Origin: Cyanidiococcus yangmingshanensis
Lineage: Eukaryota; Rhodophyta; Bangiophyceae; Cyanidiales; Cyanidiaceae
Assembly (NCBI GenBank): GCA_013995675.1
Contig: VWRR01000011.1
Coordinates: 1-64,000 of the forward strand
Length of the DNA: 64,000 bases
Direction: 5' to 3'
Below the pieces are notes generated by a model. The model was not told where the DNA came from. It saw nothing but the letters and a program-made list of their open reading frames with translations, and did not search any database. Made by a program: the position numbers and the translations under genes. Below, one piece after another: positions 42,388 to 52,538 of the stretch (the stretch's first letter is position 1; every line of letters starts with the position of its first letter).

Positions 42388-42989
42388 CGAGCGACGGAAA
42401 ACCCTAGTATTCATACAGCACATGAAATATGGGAAAACGACGCTTATTCAGGCTGTGTTCTTCTGTGGCAGCGCATCCATATCGAGTGACGGAAAACCCT
42501 AGTATTCATACAGCACATGAAATATGGGAAAACGACGCTTATTCAGGCTGTGTTCTTCTGCGGCAGCGCATCCATATCGAGCGACGGAAAAACCTAGTAT
42601 TCATACAGCACATGAAATATGGGAAAACGACGCTTATTCAGGCTGTGTTCTTCTGCGGCAGCGCATCCATATCGAGCGATGGAAAAACCTAGTATTCATA
42701 CAGCACATGAAATATGGGAAAACGACGCTTATTCAGACTGTGTTCTTCTGCGGCAGCGCATCCATATCGAGCGACGGAAAACCCCAGTATTCATGCAGCA
42801 CATGAAATATGGGAAAACGACGCTTATTCAGGCTGTGTTCTTCTGCGGCAGCGCATCCATATCGAGCGACGGAAAACCCTAGTATTCATGCAGCACATGA
42901 AATATGGGAAAACGACGCTTATTCAGACTGTGTTCTTCTGCGGCAGCGCATCCATATCGAGCGACGGAAAACCCTAGTATTCACGCAGA
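42388..42989. repeat. 95-bp tandem repeat, 6.3 copies
   Basis: Six full units and a partial one with a strict 95-bp period: ATGAAATATGGGAAAACGAC recurs at 42423, 42518, 42613, 42708, 42803 and 42898. Copies differ at only a few positions (for example TACAGCAC or TGCAGCAC, and CAGGCTG or CAGACTG). 95 is not a multiple of three, so the staggered open frames of 60-93 codons are repeat products. The array sits 180 bp upstream of the ATG of the BSD2-like gene and about 0.4 kb from the 3' end of the E1 gene. Near-identity of the units suggests recent expansion. Confidence 0.97.
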
Positions 42990-43358
42990 AAATTTCATAG
43001 AGCAAACACATTTAGGATTCATTCCTCCACAGATAGCCATGGGGCACAGACCAGATCCACAACGCATCCATGCGCGAAAACCCTCAGGTTTGCCACGCCC
43101 TCCGGATGCCGACAAACCCGACCAGAGCGAACACGGAACAAGAGCAATGCCTGCATCGAGGCCGTAGCACCAGGGACACGCATCGCGCATGTCGCGTCGC
43201 GTGACAGCCACAAGAACGGGCTGCGCACGCACGCACGCACGCACGCGCATTTGGGACACGTCATCCGTCCTGTTTACCGTATGCACGCACATGAACGATC
43301 AAGGAGTGCTTTCCAAACTCAGAGTCGTCTTTGCGAACGCGGGCTGATCAAGACCCTT
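42990..43358. other. Spacer with GCAC simple repeat
   Basis: No gene seen. A short (GCAC)n tract lies at about 43225-43248. The same simple repeat occurs upstream of VAP and at about 1740 in the subtelomere. Confidence 0.6.
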
Positions 43359-46300
43359 TCAGAGGCGAAATCGATAGCGTACAAAAGGAACTTCGACTTC
43401 TTCGCCACTTGATGCGTCCTCAGCCATGACCTCAAACACCAGGTACCGGTCCTTTTCCGTAAGCTGGATTTTGCCGATCGTTCGTGCGAGCTCCGTGAGC
43501 GGTGTCGCCCGACGCTCGGCCGCTTTTTTTGGTGCCAACCATCCAGAGAAGAGAATAGCGACGCCACATGAAAGCATACTGATATGGAGACCGAATGCTC
43601 GCTCGAAATAGTCCATGAACTCGGCGAGCGTGAGATCTCGTCCGCCCCCGTCGACCTCCATTCGGTCCCATAGCGAGAATGTCCGATTCCCGCTATTTGA
43701 CATGGGCTGCAACGGCGCTTGAATTGGCTCGCTCAGGTGGAATAGGGACAGCGCCAGATTCACGTACGAGTTGCGAAAACGTTCGAGCACTTTGGCTCGA
43801 TCAACGGTCGCTTCGCGGGCTCCATTCGTTGTTGCCGCGGTGGCGATCGACGAGAAGGTTGACGCCGAGAGGATCCGAGGATTCGTCCGCAACACCGGGC
43901 GAATATGTGCGAGCTTGTATATCTCGAGGCAGACGAGGCCAGCAACCAACGCTGTGCTGGTCGCGATCGCTGGAATAATTCGACCAGCGATGCCCCGTGA
44001 TTTGTGCTTGTCCGCTAGTGGAATTGCATAGTTCACCGCCCGCAAATTGCTCGCCGCCGTGACGAAATCCATATCCCAACGCTCGTCGCTGTCCTTCTCG
44101 AAATCAAGCGGTTGTAGATGGATGCTGGAAAATTGCTCAGGTGGCGGCAGGCGCGCCAACATTTGTTCGACACGTTGCTGGTCGACGCTAGGGGCCACCG
44201 CAGCGCCGCTCGCTTGGGCCTCCTCCTCCGAGGCCGCGATTTTCACACCAGCCCGCGGCTCGAAAGCCGGCACGGAGACGTCAGCAACCAGCGCGCGCAC
44301 CTGCTGACGATCGCGACTCCCTGCGATACCAAAGCTCTCCGCTCGCAAATTCGCTGCTGCCATCATAAAATCCATATGCAGGGAATCATCCGGGTTAAAT
44401 TGAATCGGCTTGGGGGCTCGCTTGGTGCCGCTCCAAAACGGTTGGCCAGAGCTATCGATCATGTCTGACGGGAAGGCATGGAGCAGCTGACGGATATTGT
44501 TCGTGTACAAGTCTTCGAATTTGACGCGCGCCCAGGTGACGCAATCAGCAAAACTCTCCGGTCGATGGGTCTGTAGGTTCTCGAGCACGTTCTCGAGCGC
44601 ACCGACCATGATGCCCGGACCTTGCTTCTCCAGCTCCACAATGTATTCTGAGCCGCGTTGCAAGTACTGCTGCGTGTCCTCTACAGAGGCCTTGAAGAGA
44701 CCCTCAAAAAGATCCCGCGCCCACTGCAACGTGTGCTCGATCCGATATGGAAAGTTTTTCAGCGTGCACATTGGAATACTCTTCTCGGGCGGATCGCGTG
44801 ACGAGCCGTAAGACTCTGTCAGATACGGAATGACCACTTGAGTACTGCCTTTGGTGCCCAGAGTGCCAGAATCCAACATGGGCTTCAGATAGTAGATGCA
44901 GCGCTGATCGATGTAGAGACGAGCGTCGACGTTGTCCAGGGCGGTGCAAACACCATCCAGAGGCTCCCAGAAATCATCGCTGAATATCTGCTCCGTATCT
45001 GGTCCCACACGAACCTCATGGGCTTGGACGTGGAGCGCAGGATTCAGGCGAAGCACTGCATCACGAGCTGCCAACGATTTGCTGCGACCAATGTCCGTCG
45101 CACGAAAGAGAAACTGCCGATTCAGGTTGCTTCGTTCGATGGTATCCATGTCGGTGATGGCGATCAGACCTTTGTGGTCGGCTAGTCCGAGCCCCATGCA
45201 CGCCCAGCACTTGAGTAGCTCCGCGCCAATGGCACCGGCACCAACACAAAAGTAAGCCAGTTCATGGATCGTCTCCTGGAGCGGACGACCCAATACCGCA
45301 ATCTGTCCGTCGTAGCGGCAGCCTCGAGGGGCGCATTCGGCCTCTGATGGCAGCGGTGTCGGTAACGCCTCCAGTGCATTGAACGAAAATATCTGATGAA
45401 TCGGTGTAAACTTGCCCGTAACTGCTTTGAGGACCTCTTGCGCGGCGATCCCACCAAGGATGGACGCCATGGGTGCAAGCTCTCCATTCGCTGTTCGCAC
45501 AAAGGCCCGAACGAGCGCTTCGTGCTTCTCCTGAACCTCTGGCGGCAACCAGGCCATGAGCGCAGACATCTCTGCGTCAGCACCCGATGCGGGCAGACGC
45601 CCCAGACGCGAAAGCGCTTGGAACAACAGATGCGACACAAACGCCCTCTCTTGGTTCATGACATCCAGTGAGACAAACCAGGACTCATCGATGAGGTCCG
45701 CCAGACTCGCATTACAAGGGATACACGCCGGATCCTGGATCCGATAGAGCGCCTCCAACGGGCGAAAATGCACGGTGCGCGGCACTTTGACCTCTGTCAC
45801 GATACCACCGCACCGATAGACGCCAGCATCACGAGTATCTGCATCAATCACAAAACTGTAGGGGCTCGTAACCTGAACAACGCGGAACATGGACTTGGGA
45901 TCATTCAGCATCGGCATGCCGTCCACTTCCGTGAAAATGACGTACATTCCCTCCTCCAGATCGTGCCTTTGATCTTCGAGACAGGTTACACATGCACGTT
46001 CCTCATTCGATATGTGATTCACATGGATGGAGCGCGGATCTTCCCCGTTCTCATCTAGAACAGTGTGCGCGTCGCCAAAATCATTCATAACATAACCGAA
46101 TACGCCACGCGACTGGACGACGACCAGGGGTACGCGCACAGAGCGGCAAACACGGTCCAGTTCAATGTGTTTCTCGATGGATAGTTCGTTCACCAGTACG
46201 ACCGCTGAGAAGCGGCGAATCCGGTCGGGTTCGACCAGGGCCGCCCACGACTCTGCAGTCTCCGTCTGAATATGGCAATATGGATTCAGCTCCATCAGGT

Positions 46301-46628
46301 GCGGCAAGACGACCGTCTGCAGCGGAACTCCCAATTGCGTCTCGTCGTATGCATAAAAATTGGCTGCCATGTGACGCCATGCTAGAGGTGTGGGGTCGTA
46401 AATGTGCAGCGCGTGGAAGCCAGCCAAAGCCAAGTCCTTCGCGATCTCGGTACCTGTACCAGTGAGTCCAATCACAAGAACAGTCGCGGCTGCTAGACGG
46501 CGTTGTGCCTCATGCCCCATCACATAGAGCTGGCGGGAGTAGAGCGACTCATCGATGGCGGCGATGGTGCTGTCCGTGCGCTGAGCGCTCACCCCGCTCG
46601 TTGGCGGCACGGGATCGCCACGCTGCAT
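43359..46628 (-). CDS. UBA1: Ubiquitin-activating enzyme E1
   Basis: A 1089-residue E1 that adenylates ubiquitin and passes it, as a thioester, to E2 enzymes. The N-terminal inactive adenylation half starts with YSRQLYVMGHEAQRRL and TVLVIGLTGTGTEIAKDLAL. The active half has FCVGAGAIGAELLKCWACMG, ITDMDTIERSNLNRQFLFR and DARLYIDQRCIYY. The catalytic cysteine is C621 in KSIPMCTLKNFPYRIEHTL. A C-terminal ubiquitin-fold domain follows (LWDRMEVDGG... LTLAEFMDYFERAFGL). The full length fits UBA1 (about 1050-1100). A true ATG. UBA6 is not expected in algae. Confidence 0.95.
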   Translation of the reverse strand: MQRGDPVPPTSGVSAQRTDSTIAAIDESLYSRQLYVMGHEAQRRLAAATVLVIGLTGTGTEIAKDLALAGFHALHIYDPTPLAWRHMAANFYAYDETQLGVPLQTVVLPHLMELNPYCHIQTETAESWAALVEPDRIRRFSAVVLVNELSIEKHIELDRVCRSVRVPLVVVQSRGVFGYVMNDFGDAHTVLDENGEDPRSIHVNHISNEERACVTCLEDQRHDLEEGMYVIFTEVDGMPMLNDPKSMFRVVQVTSPYSFVIDADTRDAGVYRCGGIVTEVKVPRTVHFRPLEALYRIQDPACIPCNASLADLIDESWFVSLDVMNQERAFVSHLLFQALSRLGRLPASGADAEMSALMAWLPPEVQEKHEALVRAFVRTANGELAPMASILGGIAAQEVLKAVTGKFTPIHQIFSFNALEALPTPLPSEAECAPRGCRYDGQIAVLGRPLQETIHELAYFCVGAGAIGAELLKCWACMGLGLADHKGLIAITDMDTIERSNLNRQFLFRATDIGRSKSLAARDAVLRLNPALHVQAHEVRVGPDTEQIFSDDFWEPLDGVCTALDNVDARLYIDQRCIYYLKPMLDSGTLGTKGSTQVVIPYLTESYGSSRDPPEKSIPMCTLKNFPYRIEHTLQWARDLFEGLFKASVEDTQQYLQRGSEYIVELEKQGPGIMVGALENVLENLQTHRPESFADCVTWARVKFEDLYTNNIRQLLHAFPSDMIDSSGQPFWSGTKRAPKPIQFNPDDSLHMDFMMAAANLRAESFGIAGSRDRQQVRALVADVSVPAFEPRAGVKIAASEEEAQASGAAVAPSVDQQRVEQMLARLPPPEQFSSIHLQPLDFEKDSDERWDMDFVTAASNLRAVNYAIPLADKHKSRGIAGRIIPAIATSTALVAGLVCLEIYKLAHIRPVLRTNPRILSASTFSSIATAATTNGAREATVDRAKVLERFRNSYVNLALSLFHLSEPIQAPLQPMSNSGNRTFSLWDRMEVDGGGRDLTLAEFMDYFERAFGLHISMLSCGVAILFSGWLAPKKAAERRATPLTELARTIGKIQLTEKDRYLVFEVMAEDASSGEEVEVPFVRYRFRL

Positions 46629-47937
46629 AGCGTGAGTCTTTTGGCGTTTGAAGTTATTCCGAGACGACCCGTCGTCGTCACGGTTCAGCGAAGTTTTATC
46701 ACTAGGTGTCGTCGTGAAACACGAATCCTTTCCAGCGCTCGCTCACGAGTATACAAAGAGGCGCAAGTCTCCTACCACGCTCGTTCACGACTTCGTCTGC
46801 GACGCCGAACGTTGTGGCCAGGCACCGCTTTCTCAGAACCCGGTCCCGATCACGTACAAAGTCCAGCCAGACAAGCAGGACGTCTCAAGTAGAGGAGGTT
46901 GATTGGAAGCCCCGTGCGCTTACGCTTCGCTGGAACCACCGAGAGACTCCACCGTCAAACGACAACGTGTTCCATAACGTAGCGTCTCTGTGGGCGCGCG
47001 TGCGCCGTCGTCAACCATTTGAGACAGATATGGACAGGCAGACCGCCACCGCAGCGCTTGGCTAGCTCGGGCCCGAGCAGGTGCTCCCAGTCGCAACCGC
47101 TGAAGCGCAGACGACCTCTTGGGAGAGATACGGTCCATATTGGCGTCATGTTGAGAGACCTGGTATAGACGAGGTCGAAGGAATGGTTGTGCGGTGACGC
47201 AGCCTCAGGACAGGGCATCGGATCGCTGGATGCGCTGCAACAACGCAGTGGCTATCGACGAAGGATCACTGTTGAATGGGTCGACGCGCTGCATCGTGCA
47301 GAGACCAAACCATGCACAGACACTGCGAGTCTTTACGGAAAACGTAACAAATAATTGTCTGTTGGCAGGAATGACACATAGACAGAGCATTCGATCAGGA
47401 TTCCATCTTGTGGGTGAAACGAGCACTCGGTGGAGTTCGCACAGACGCCAAGCCTTCCTGCATACATGCGCACTGTCGGATGCGTTGCCCTATCGGCAAG
47501 GTATGCATCAAGCATGAGTCATGCAGGGCGGTAGCGGAAAAAAGCAATATCCTTGGCGTGAACGCTGGCCACGTGATCATGGCTGTTGTCTAGTGATCGC
47601 GATGATGAGCAAGCGTATGTCGCCAACCATGGATCATCTATTTCTTCGAGGCGTCGCTTGTAAACACGATCTCGGACGGAGACACTTGCTGTTGACGACT
47701 GGAAGCACAAGTCGCGAAACGGTCTCGAAACGAGCACGCGTCGCATCCAGTGTACGCTGAAAAAGCCTTATTGGGTCTACTACTGGAACCAAGGTCGAAG
47801 GCTCCAGGATGATAGCGCCTCGTCTCGAGAGCATCGATCTCGGCAAAGAAGGGATTCCAAGCCGTGTCTCCAGAGCCGTGGTTCATTCATCTCAAGTGGA
47901 CTGAGGCTGAGACCCGACCATCCCGGCTCTAGATGGT
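46629..47937. other. Divergent intergenic region, no gene seen
   Basis: About 1.3 kb between the E1 gene and the YciI gene, transcribed apart. No recognisable frame above about 130 codons, and no tRNA. Confidence 0.45.
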
Positions 47938-48918
47938 ATGGTGGGACCCCAGCGAACCATTGTGCAGGTACCGTATCATGGAATGTCCTTCATAAAGCGG
48001 GCCAAGAGTCGTCGTGGGCCTCGACACCGCAGCAGCATCGCGCGGTCCTCTGCACGGGCCCAAAAGTTTGGCCCCAACCGGGACCGTCCTATGTGGGCAG
48101 CGGCTCCGTTGTGCGTTCGTGGTTGTCCTTGGACCCGGGTTAGGCGCTGGAGCTTGGTAGCGCCGGTTTGGGTAGGAAGCAGCAACGTCCGCATAGGCAC
48201 AAGGTCGCTCATGTCGGTTGTGAGTCAGCAGGTGCCGCCGCTCGCAGTGCTGGCGTTTGACCGTCCCGGCAGCGCCCAAGTTCGCCAGTCGAATCGGCTT
48301 GCTCACCTCAACTGGGCCCGAGAACAGCCATGGATCAGACTTGGGGGACCGTTCTTTGATATCAATTTAGGAAACGATACTGAGCGGACTATTTTAGGTT
48401 CTTTCCTGTGTCTGCGAAGCGGTTTCGCCGAACAACTGACGAATGATCCGTACGTACGAGCGGGTCTCTTCGACCAGAGCCAGAGGTACATCTGGCGCAT
48501 ATCTGTGGGTTCTTTCTCAGCCTTTCCTCAGGCGTCGATTGGGCTCACGCCTTTACGGCCAGAGCCTTTCTACCTTGTTTGGGGCCTCGATAAACCCGAC
48601 GCGCTGAACCGCCGACTCGCCCTGCGAGACAGACACTTGGAATGGCTCAAGGCTTCCGCACCGCATTGCCTAGTCGCCGGCGCAATCATGCCCGAACCAG
48701 TGGGCACAAAAGACGCAGCTGAAGAGTTCAAACCCCGGGGCACAATCCTCATTCTACGAGGTTTCGATTCCGCAAACGAGGTGCAATCCTGGCTGGCCGA
48801 GGACCCGTACGCTGCAGGAGATGTTTTCGACCGCATCCATATCTACGGATTCCAACCTGTTCTCTGTCGTTCCGAGGATCCAGTCCAACCGAGTGAGGTG
48901 GAACAGCAAAATACATAA
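47938..48918 (+). CDS. Tandem YciI-domain protein
   Basis: A 326-residue protein with two YciI (ferredoxin-like dimeric alpha/beta barrel) domains. The first, about 101-192, has PLAVLAFDRPGSAQVR, HLNWA, GGPFFD, ILGSFLCL and NDPYVRAGLFD. The second, about 209-308, has FYLVWGLDKPDALNRR, RHLEWL, AGAIMPEP, GTILILRGF and EDPYAAGDVFDRI. The His of HL.W and the Asp of DPY are the conserved pocket residues of the family, present in both copies. Function is unknown; single YciI domains are common in bacteria. The first 90 residues are very basic and could be an organelle-targeting region; a second ATG at 48211 (MSVVSQQVPPL) would drop this. Confidence 0.8.
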   Translation: MVGPQRTIVQVPYHGMSFIKRAKSRRGPRHRSSIARSSARAQKFGPNRDRPMWAAAPLCVRGCPWTRVRRWSLVAPVWVGSSNVRIGTRSLMSVVSQQVPPLAVLAFDRPGSAQVRQSNRLAHLNWAREQPWIRLGGPFFDINLGNDTERTILGSFLCLRSGFAEQLTNDPYVRAGLFDQSQRYIWRISVGSFSAFPQASIGLTPLRPEPFYLVWGLDKPDALNRRLALRDRHLEWLKASAPHCLVAGAIMPEPVGTKDAAEEFKPRGTILILRGFDSANEVQSWLAEDPYAAGDVFDRIHIYGFQPVLCRSEDPVQPSEVEQQNT

Positions 48919-49737
48919 GCAGACAGCGCGCTTCGAATAACAGCTTATGCACCTTGTGATTGTTTGGTGAGGATGGATCGGTCCTGGGAGCTTGCTGCCT
49001 CCATCAGCATTAGTGAAAATAATTTTATGATGATAGAACGGCAACTCACATCATACCTGATTCTCTGTCAAGGTCTCCGGATAAGCATCTTTCGAGTCGA
49101 GCTTCTTGCGTGATACGCCAAGCCCTTGCGCGGTGTGCAGTCGACACCATCTTTCGAGCTCTTGCAACGAAGGGATACGTTCCGCGATCCTCCTACCATT
49201 GGTAGCAGGATCTCTGTCGATAGGATCACTGGTCAGGCCTTCCCGAAGGAATCGCCTCGTCGCTGAGCACCTTTGGTGGCTGCCATGGCATGCTGCGCTT
49301 CGTTCGTGCCAAACAGAGTCACCTTTCATGCTTCGCACACGTGCATGACCATCGCATTCCGGCTTGTTCCTTCATTCAAAGAATGGCTCCTCTCCCTGAG
49401 CAGCTGATCATCAATCATGTTCAAGTACGCTGACTCGAGACCTGTTGCTTCGGCCTCCAGACCCAGAGCTGAATCCTCAAATAGGCTGCGCAGTGCGAAC
49501 GCCTCAAGCGTTCCTCGGCTGAGGATAGGGTTTCCAGCAATACGCTGCGTCTGATCCGTCGACTCGCAGTATACAGTAACTTGGCGTGCGAAATGCAATG
49601 CAAATACGAACAGGCGGCCACATCATCGAACGGACCGAAGCTGCCGAAATCCATCGTATGCGAATGGAAACCATCAACACCATCCTCTTGGTCATCCTCG
49701 TCCAGTTCTGATCATCCGGAATTCACATAGATAAAGC
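48919..49737. other. Intergenic, no gene seen
   Basis: About 0.8 kb between converging genes; only short frames without similarity. Confidence 0.45.
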
Positions 49738-50436
49738 CTAAACCATCGTATCGGAGTCCGAGAACGGCAACGATGTACCTGCTCGGAGTAGACGGCGGGC
49801 ATTCACTCGCGACAGTAGCACGAGCGCACCAGAGGCACCGAGCGCGGCCCCCAAAGCATTGGCGATCACGTCCATCCATTGAAACTTTCGCTGAACAAGC
49901 GGAATGGATCCTTGAAGAACCTCAAGGACAAGTCCCAGCAGATTGGCACAGACGAAAGCTCTCCAGAACAGTGGCCAGGAAAAGCTCGCTCCATCGTAAA
50001 GACATTCATGGCCGTCCGCGTTCACGGGCTTGTCCGGAGACGGGGCGCGCTTCTCCCACTCGACAGTACTGCAAGTCCCGAGTTCCTCCCCTGAAGTCTC
50101 TATACCGTGATAGTCTCGTGCAGCGAGCCTCCGGAACCAGCCAAAACAGCTCTGATGTCGTTCTGAAGGCAACGAAGAGCCTAAGCATCGCGGCGTCCTG
50201 GCGGGAAACGACGTACAGTGCCAAAGCAACGACACCAACACGCCTGATAACACCGTGTAAGCGACAAGGTGAAGCACAATATCCACCCGTCCAAACCAAC
50301 GTCCCAACAGATCTCGGGCAAGCGCTACCACCGAAAGAGATGATAACGAGCCGGGACACAACGACCCTATCGAAAGCACAGCGGAGCAAGAGACCGCGCT
50401 GAGAAAGAGAACGTGACGGGGACGCACCGCCAACAT
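49738..50436 (-). CDS. VanZ-like membrane protein
   Basis: A 232-residue membrane protein of the VanZ-like family. Hydrophobic segments lie at about 8-40, 50-75, 150-170 and 190-215. Diagnostic are the DIVLHLVAYTVLSG helix (the H..AY of the family) and GLVLEVLQGSIPLVQRKFQWMDVIANALGAALG, which matches the family's GxxxExxQ...R..s..D...N..G...G. The loop from about 85 to 145 is longer than in bacterial members. VanZ proteins are of uncertain function (linked to teicoplanin resistance in bacteria); in algae they may be plastid or phosphate-metabolism proteins. ATG 50436 replaces a GTG at 50451. Confidence 0.75.
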   Translation of the reverse strand: MLAVRPRHVLFLSAVSCSAVLSIGSLCPGSLSSLSVVALARDLLGRWFGRVDIVLHLVAYTVLSGVLVSLLWHCTSFPARTPRCLGSSLPSERHQSCFGWFRRLAARDYHGIETSGEELGTCSTVEWEKRAPSPDKPVNADGHECLYDGASFSWPLFWRAFVCANLLGLVLEVLQGSIPLVQRKFQWMDVIANALGAALGASGALVLLSRVNARRLLRAGTSLPFSDSDTMV

Positions 50437-51215
50437 CGCTGAAAAGAGCACGCACCGACGAGACTCGGCTTGGTATTTGAACCACTCTCTAGCACGTCAA
50501 CGTGAAACATGCAGCAAGCGGCTCACAGATATCCCCAAAGAGATAAGCCGAACACATCGCCGAGCCTCTCCAGCACTCGCCTTGGAGGTACTCAGGCCGA
50601 GCCTGTATTCCGTCCATCTGTCGACGAAACTTCCTGCCCAAGGCGTTCGGACGATGAGCTGCAGTACCGACTGTTACGGCTTGTCTGGCTCAGCCACTTG
50701 TGCTTCAAAGATAGTAGGGGTAGACCCACCAGATATATGACCATGAGGTTGGACTCTTTGTAACTAGCTCGCTAGGATCCTGGATCATCCCCGAAACAGT
50801 CATTATGTACACGCGAACTGCGACTCGTGAGACCCAACGCGGGCTCGCCATGGTCCCATAATCCTTTCATGGGAGCATTGATGTTGAATATTCGGTCTTA
50901 GGCCTCGAGCTGTGACCCTTTATGGGAACGCTGACAGCCCATATGCCGGCACATGAGTGACGGGTGCCTCGCAAACCGTATCGGTCACCTGGGTGAGCGA
51001 CTTGGCCCTGAACTGCAGTGATAAACACAGCAAATACAAAGGTTTCGTTTTGACTGGACGAGCTCGGACGTGTTTAACGACGACGACGACGATACGAGCG
51101 GTTTCTGGTCGAGTTCAGAGAACACGTTTACCTCTGGGCGGTCAAGTCCCAGGTACAAGCACGACTCGCGAGGCGGCCTCGTTTGGTGCTCGTGATTGCG
51201 GTCGCGTTTAAAAGC
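50437..51215. other. Divergent intergenic region, no gene seen
   Basis: About 0.8 kb. A short (GAC)n tract is at about 51079-51095. No recognisable gene. Confidence 0.45.
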
Positions 51216-51479
51216 ATGGGTTTCTTGCGCGATCTCTACGGTACTCCGATTCCGCTTTATCTGGCAGCATTCACGGCTGTTGCTTTGGTTCAACTACGTG
51301 CAGCTCGTGTTGACCTACGAGCGTGGCACAAGCAACTGCGGCAAAGGTTCTCAGAGGCTGTCAGGGACCCCGTGTCTACCCGTTCAAAGTCGCAGGCACA
51401 AGCCAGTGCGGGAGAGCAGGAAGCATCAGCGCATCCGCAAGGTACCAAGACAACTCCGCAACGGACCGAGTCCGACTGA
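51216..51479 (+). CDS. Possible small single-pass membrane protein
   Basis: An ATG-started frame of 87 residues: a short N-terminus (MGFLRDLYGTP), one hydrophobic segment (about 12-27, PLYLAAFTAVALVQL), then a basic amphipathic stretch (RVDLRAWHKQLRQRF) and a polar tail. The layout suits small subunits of organellar membrane complexes. I do not recognise a family, and a chance frame cannot be excluded. Confidence 0.35.
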   Translation: MGFLRDLYGTPIPLYLAAFTAVALVQLRAARVDLRAWHKQLRQRFSEAVRDPVSTRSKSQAQASAGEQEASAHPQGTKTTPQRTESD

Positions 51480-51576
51480 AGACCGTTGAGAGAAAATACC
51501 TCTTTGTCGTACCTGCAAACATGAAAGGCCATGTATCCTATTGGGTTTACGTACGAGGACTCTGTGTCCGCTTATG

Positions 51577-51612
51577 GGACCAACCAACCGACCAACCGAC
51601 CAACCAACGACT
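51577..51612. repeat. CCAA/CCGA simple repeat
   Basis: GACCAACCAACCGACCAACC and similar tetranucleotides over about 36 bp, 40 bp beyond the 3' end of ChlM. Confidence 0.85.
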
Positions 51613-51653
51613 ATAGACCCAGATCTCGGTGACATAAAGCGCTTCGGATTCGG

Positions 51654-52538
51654 TCACCGGACGGCCTCCAAAACTTTGCTAAAATAGAAACGAGTCGCTG
51701 TGAACGCTTCAGACTGCACACGCCAACCGTTGCGTTGAAGAATATCGCGTATTTTCTCCTCGGAGTGTAGGTACGCTCTGGTCGCCTTGCTGGGACCCGG
51801 AAAAAAGTCTCCGATACGCTTCAGGAGGACGTAGTAGAAGGTTCGCGGCGCAAATGAGATAACCAGGCGCTGTCGTGCTAGCTTGGACAAGTGGCTCAGC
51901 ATTGCCTCCACCTGTTCCGCTGGGTAATGAATCATCACATCGATGCAACAAACAGTGTCAACGGGATCTGCCCCTTGGATGGATTCAAGGTCAGCGGTTC
52001 GGAACTCGCAGCGTGCCAACTGCTCCGGAGTGAGCAAGCGCTGGGCCCGTTCGCGTGCCTCCTCGGTCATCGCTGCCGAGATGTCAAAGGCTAGTAACCG
52101 TGCAGGAGTACGCTGAGCGATCGGAATCGCCAAGGAACCAACACCGCAACCAGCGTCACATACGGTGTGTTGGCCCCAGTCGATGGCCGCAGCATCCAGC
52201 ATACCCAATACTTTGCTCACCGTCTCAGCGTGACCAAGACGGATATCCAACTGAACCCGGTTCACCTGCTCAGTCTCCGAGTAGATTCGTCGCCAACGAT
52301 CAAACCCCACGGTGTTGAAGTACTCGGTCACGATTTGCTTATCGTCCAACTGGCAACAGGCCAAAGTCTGAGCTCGTCCCCTTGAGGCGTATCCGTATCG
52401 TAAAGGCCACCTGCTCCGCGCCCATTGTCTCGCAACTGAAAACCGCTCCTTAGACGCGAACGGTTCGTGGTGAAACGGCCTCGTAAGGGCGGTGCGGTTC
52501 CTCGGAAGGCCCGTCGAGAAAACCCAGGCCACGTGCAT
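51654..52538 (-). CDS. chlM: Mg-protoporphyrin IX methyltransferase, plastid
   Basis: A 294-residue SAM-dependent enzyme of chlorophyll synthesis, converting Mg-protoporphyrin IX to its monomethyl ester in the plastid. From residue 65 it matches ChlM strongly: VTEYFNTVGFDRWRRIYSET, VNRVQLDIRLGHAETV, the SAM site TVCDAGCGVGSLAIPIA (125-141), VCCIDVMIHYP, and FAPRTFYYVLLKRIGDFFPG. The first 60 residues (MHVAWVFSTGLPRNRTALTR, Arg-rich) fit a transit peptide. The usual length of the mature enzyme is kept. True ATG at 52538. Confidence 0.95.
   Translation of the reverse strand: MHVAWVFSTGLPRNRTALTRPFHHEPFASKERFSVARQWARSRWPLRYGYASRGRAQTLACCQLDDKQIVTEYFNTVGFDRWRRIYSETEQVNRVQLDIRLGHAETVSKVLGMLDAAAIDWGQHTVCDAGCGVGSLAIPIAQRTPARLLAFDISAAMTEEARERAQRLLTPEQLARCEFRTADLESIQGADPVDTVCCIDVMIHYPAEQVEAMLSHLSKLARQRLVISFAPRTFYYVLLKRIGDFFPGPSKATRAYLHSEEKIRDILQRNGWRVQSEAFTATRFYFSKVLEAVR

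Noticed and set aside
42429-43167. Six staggered open frames with nearly the same protein sequence.
   Set aside because: They come from the 95-bp non-coding repeat, whose period is not a multiple of three.
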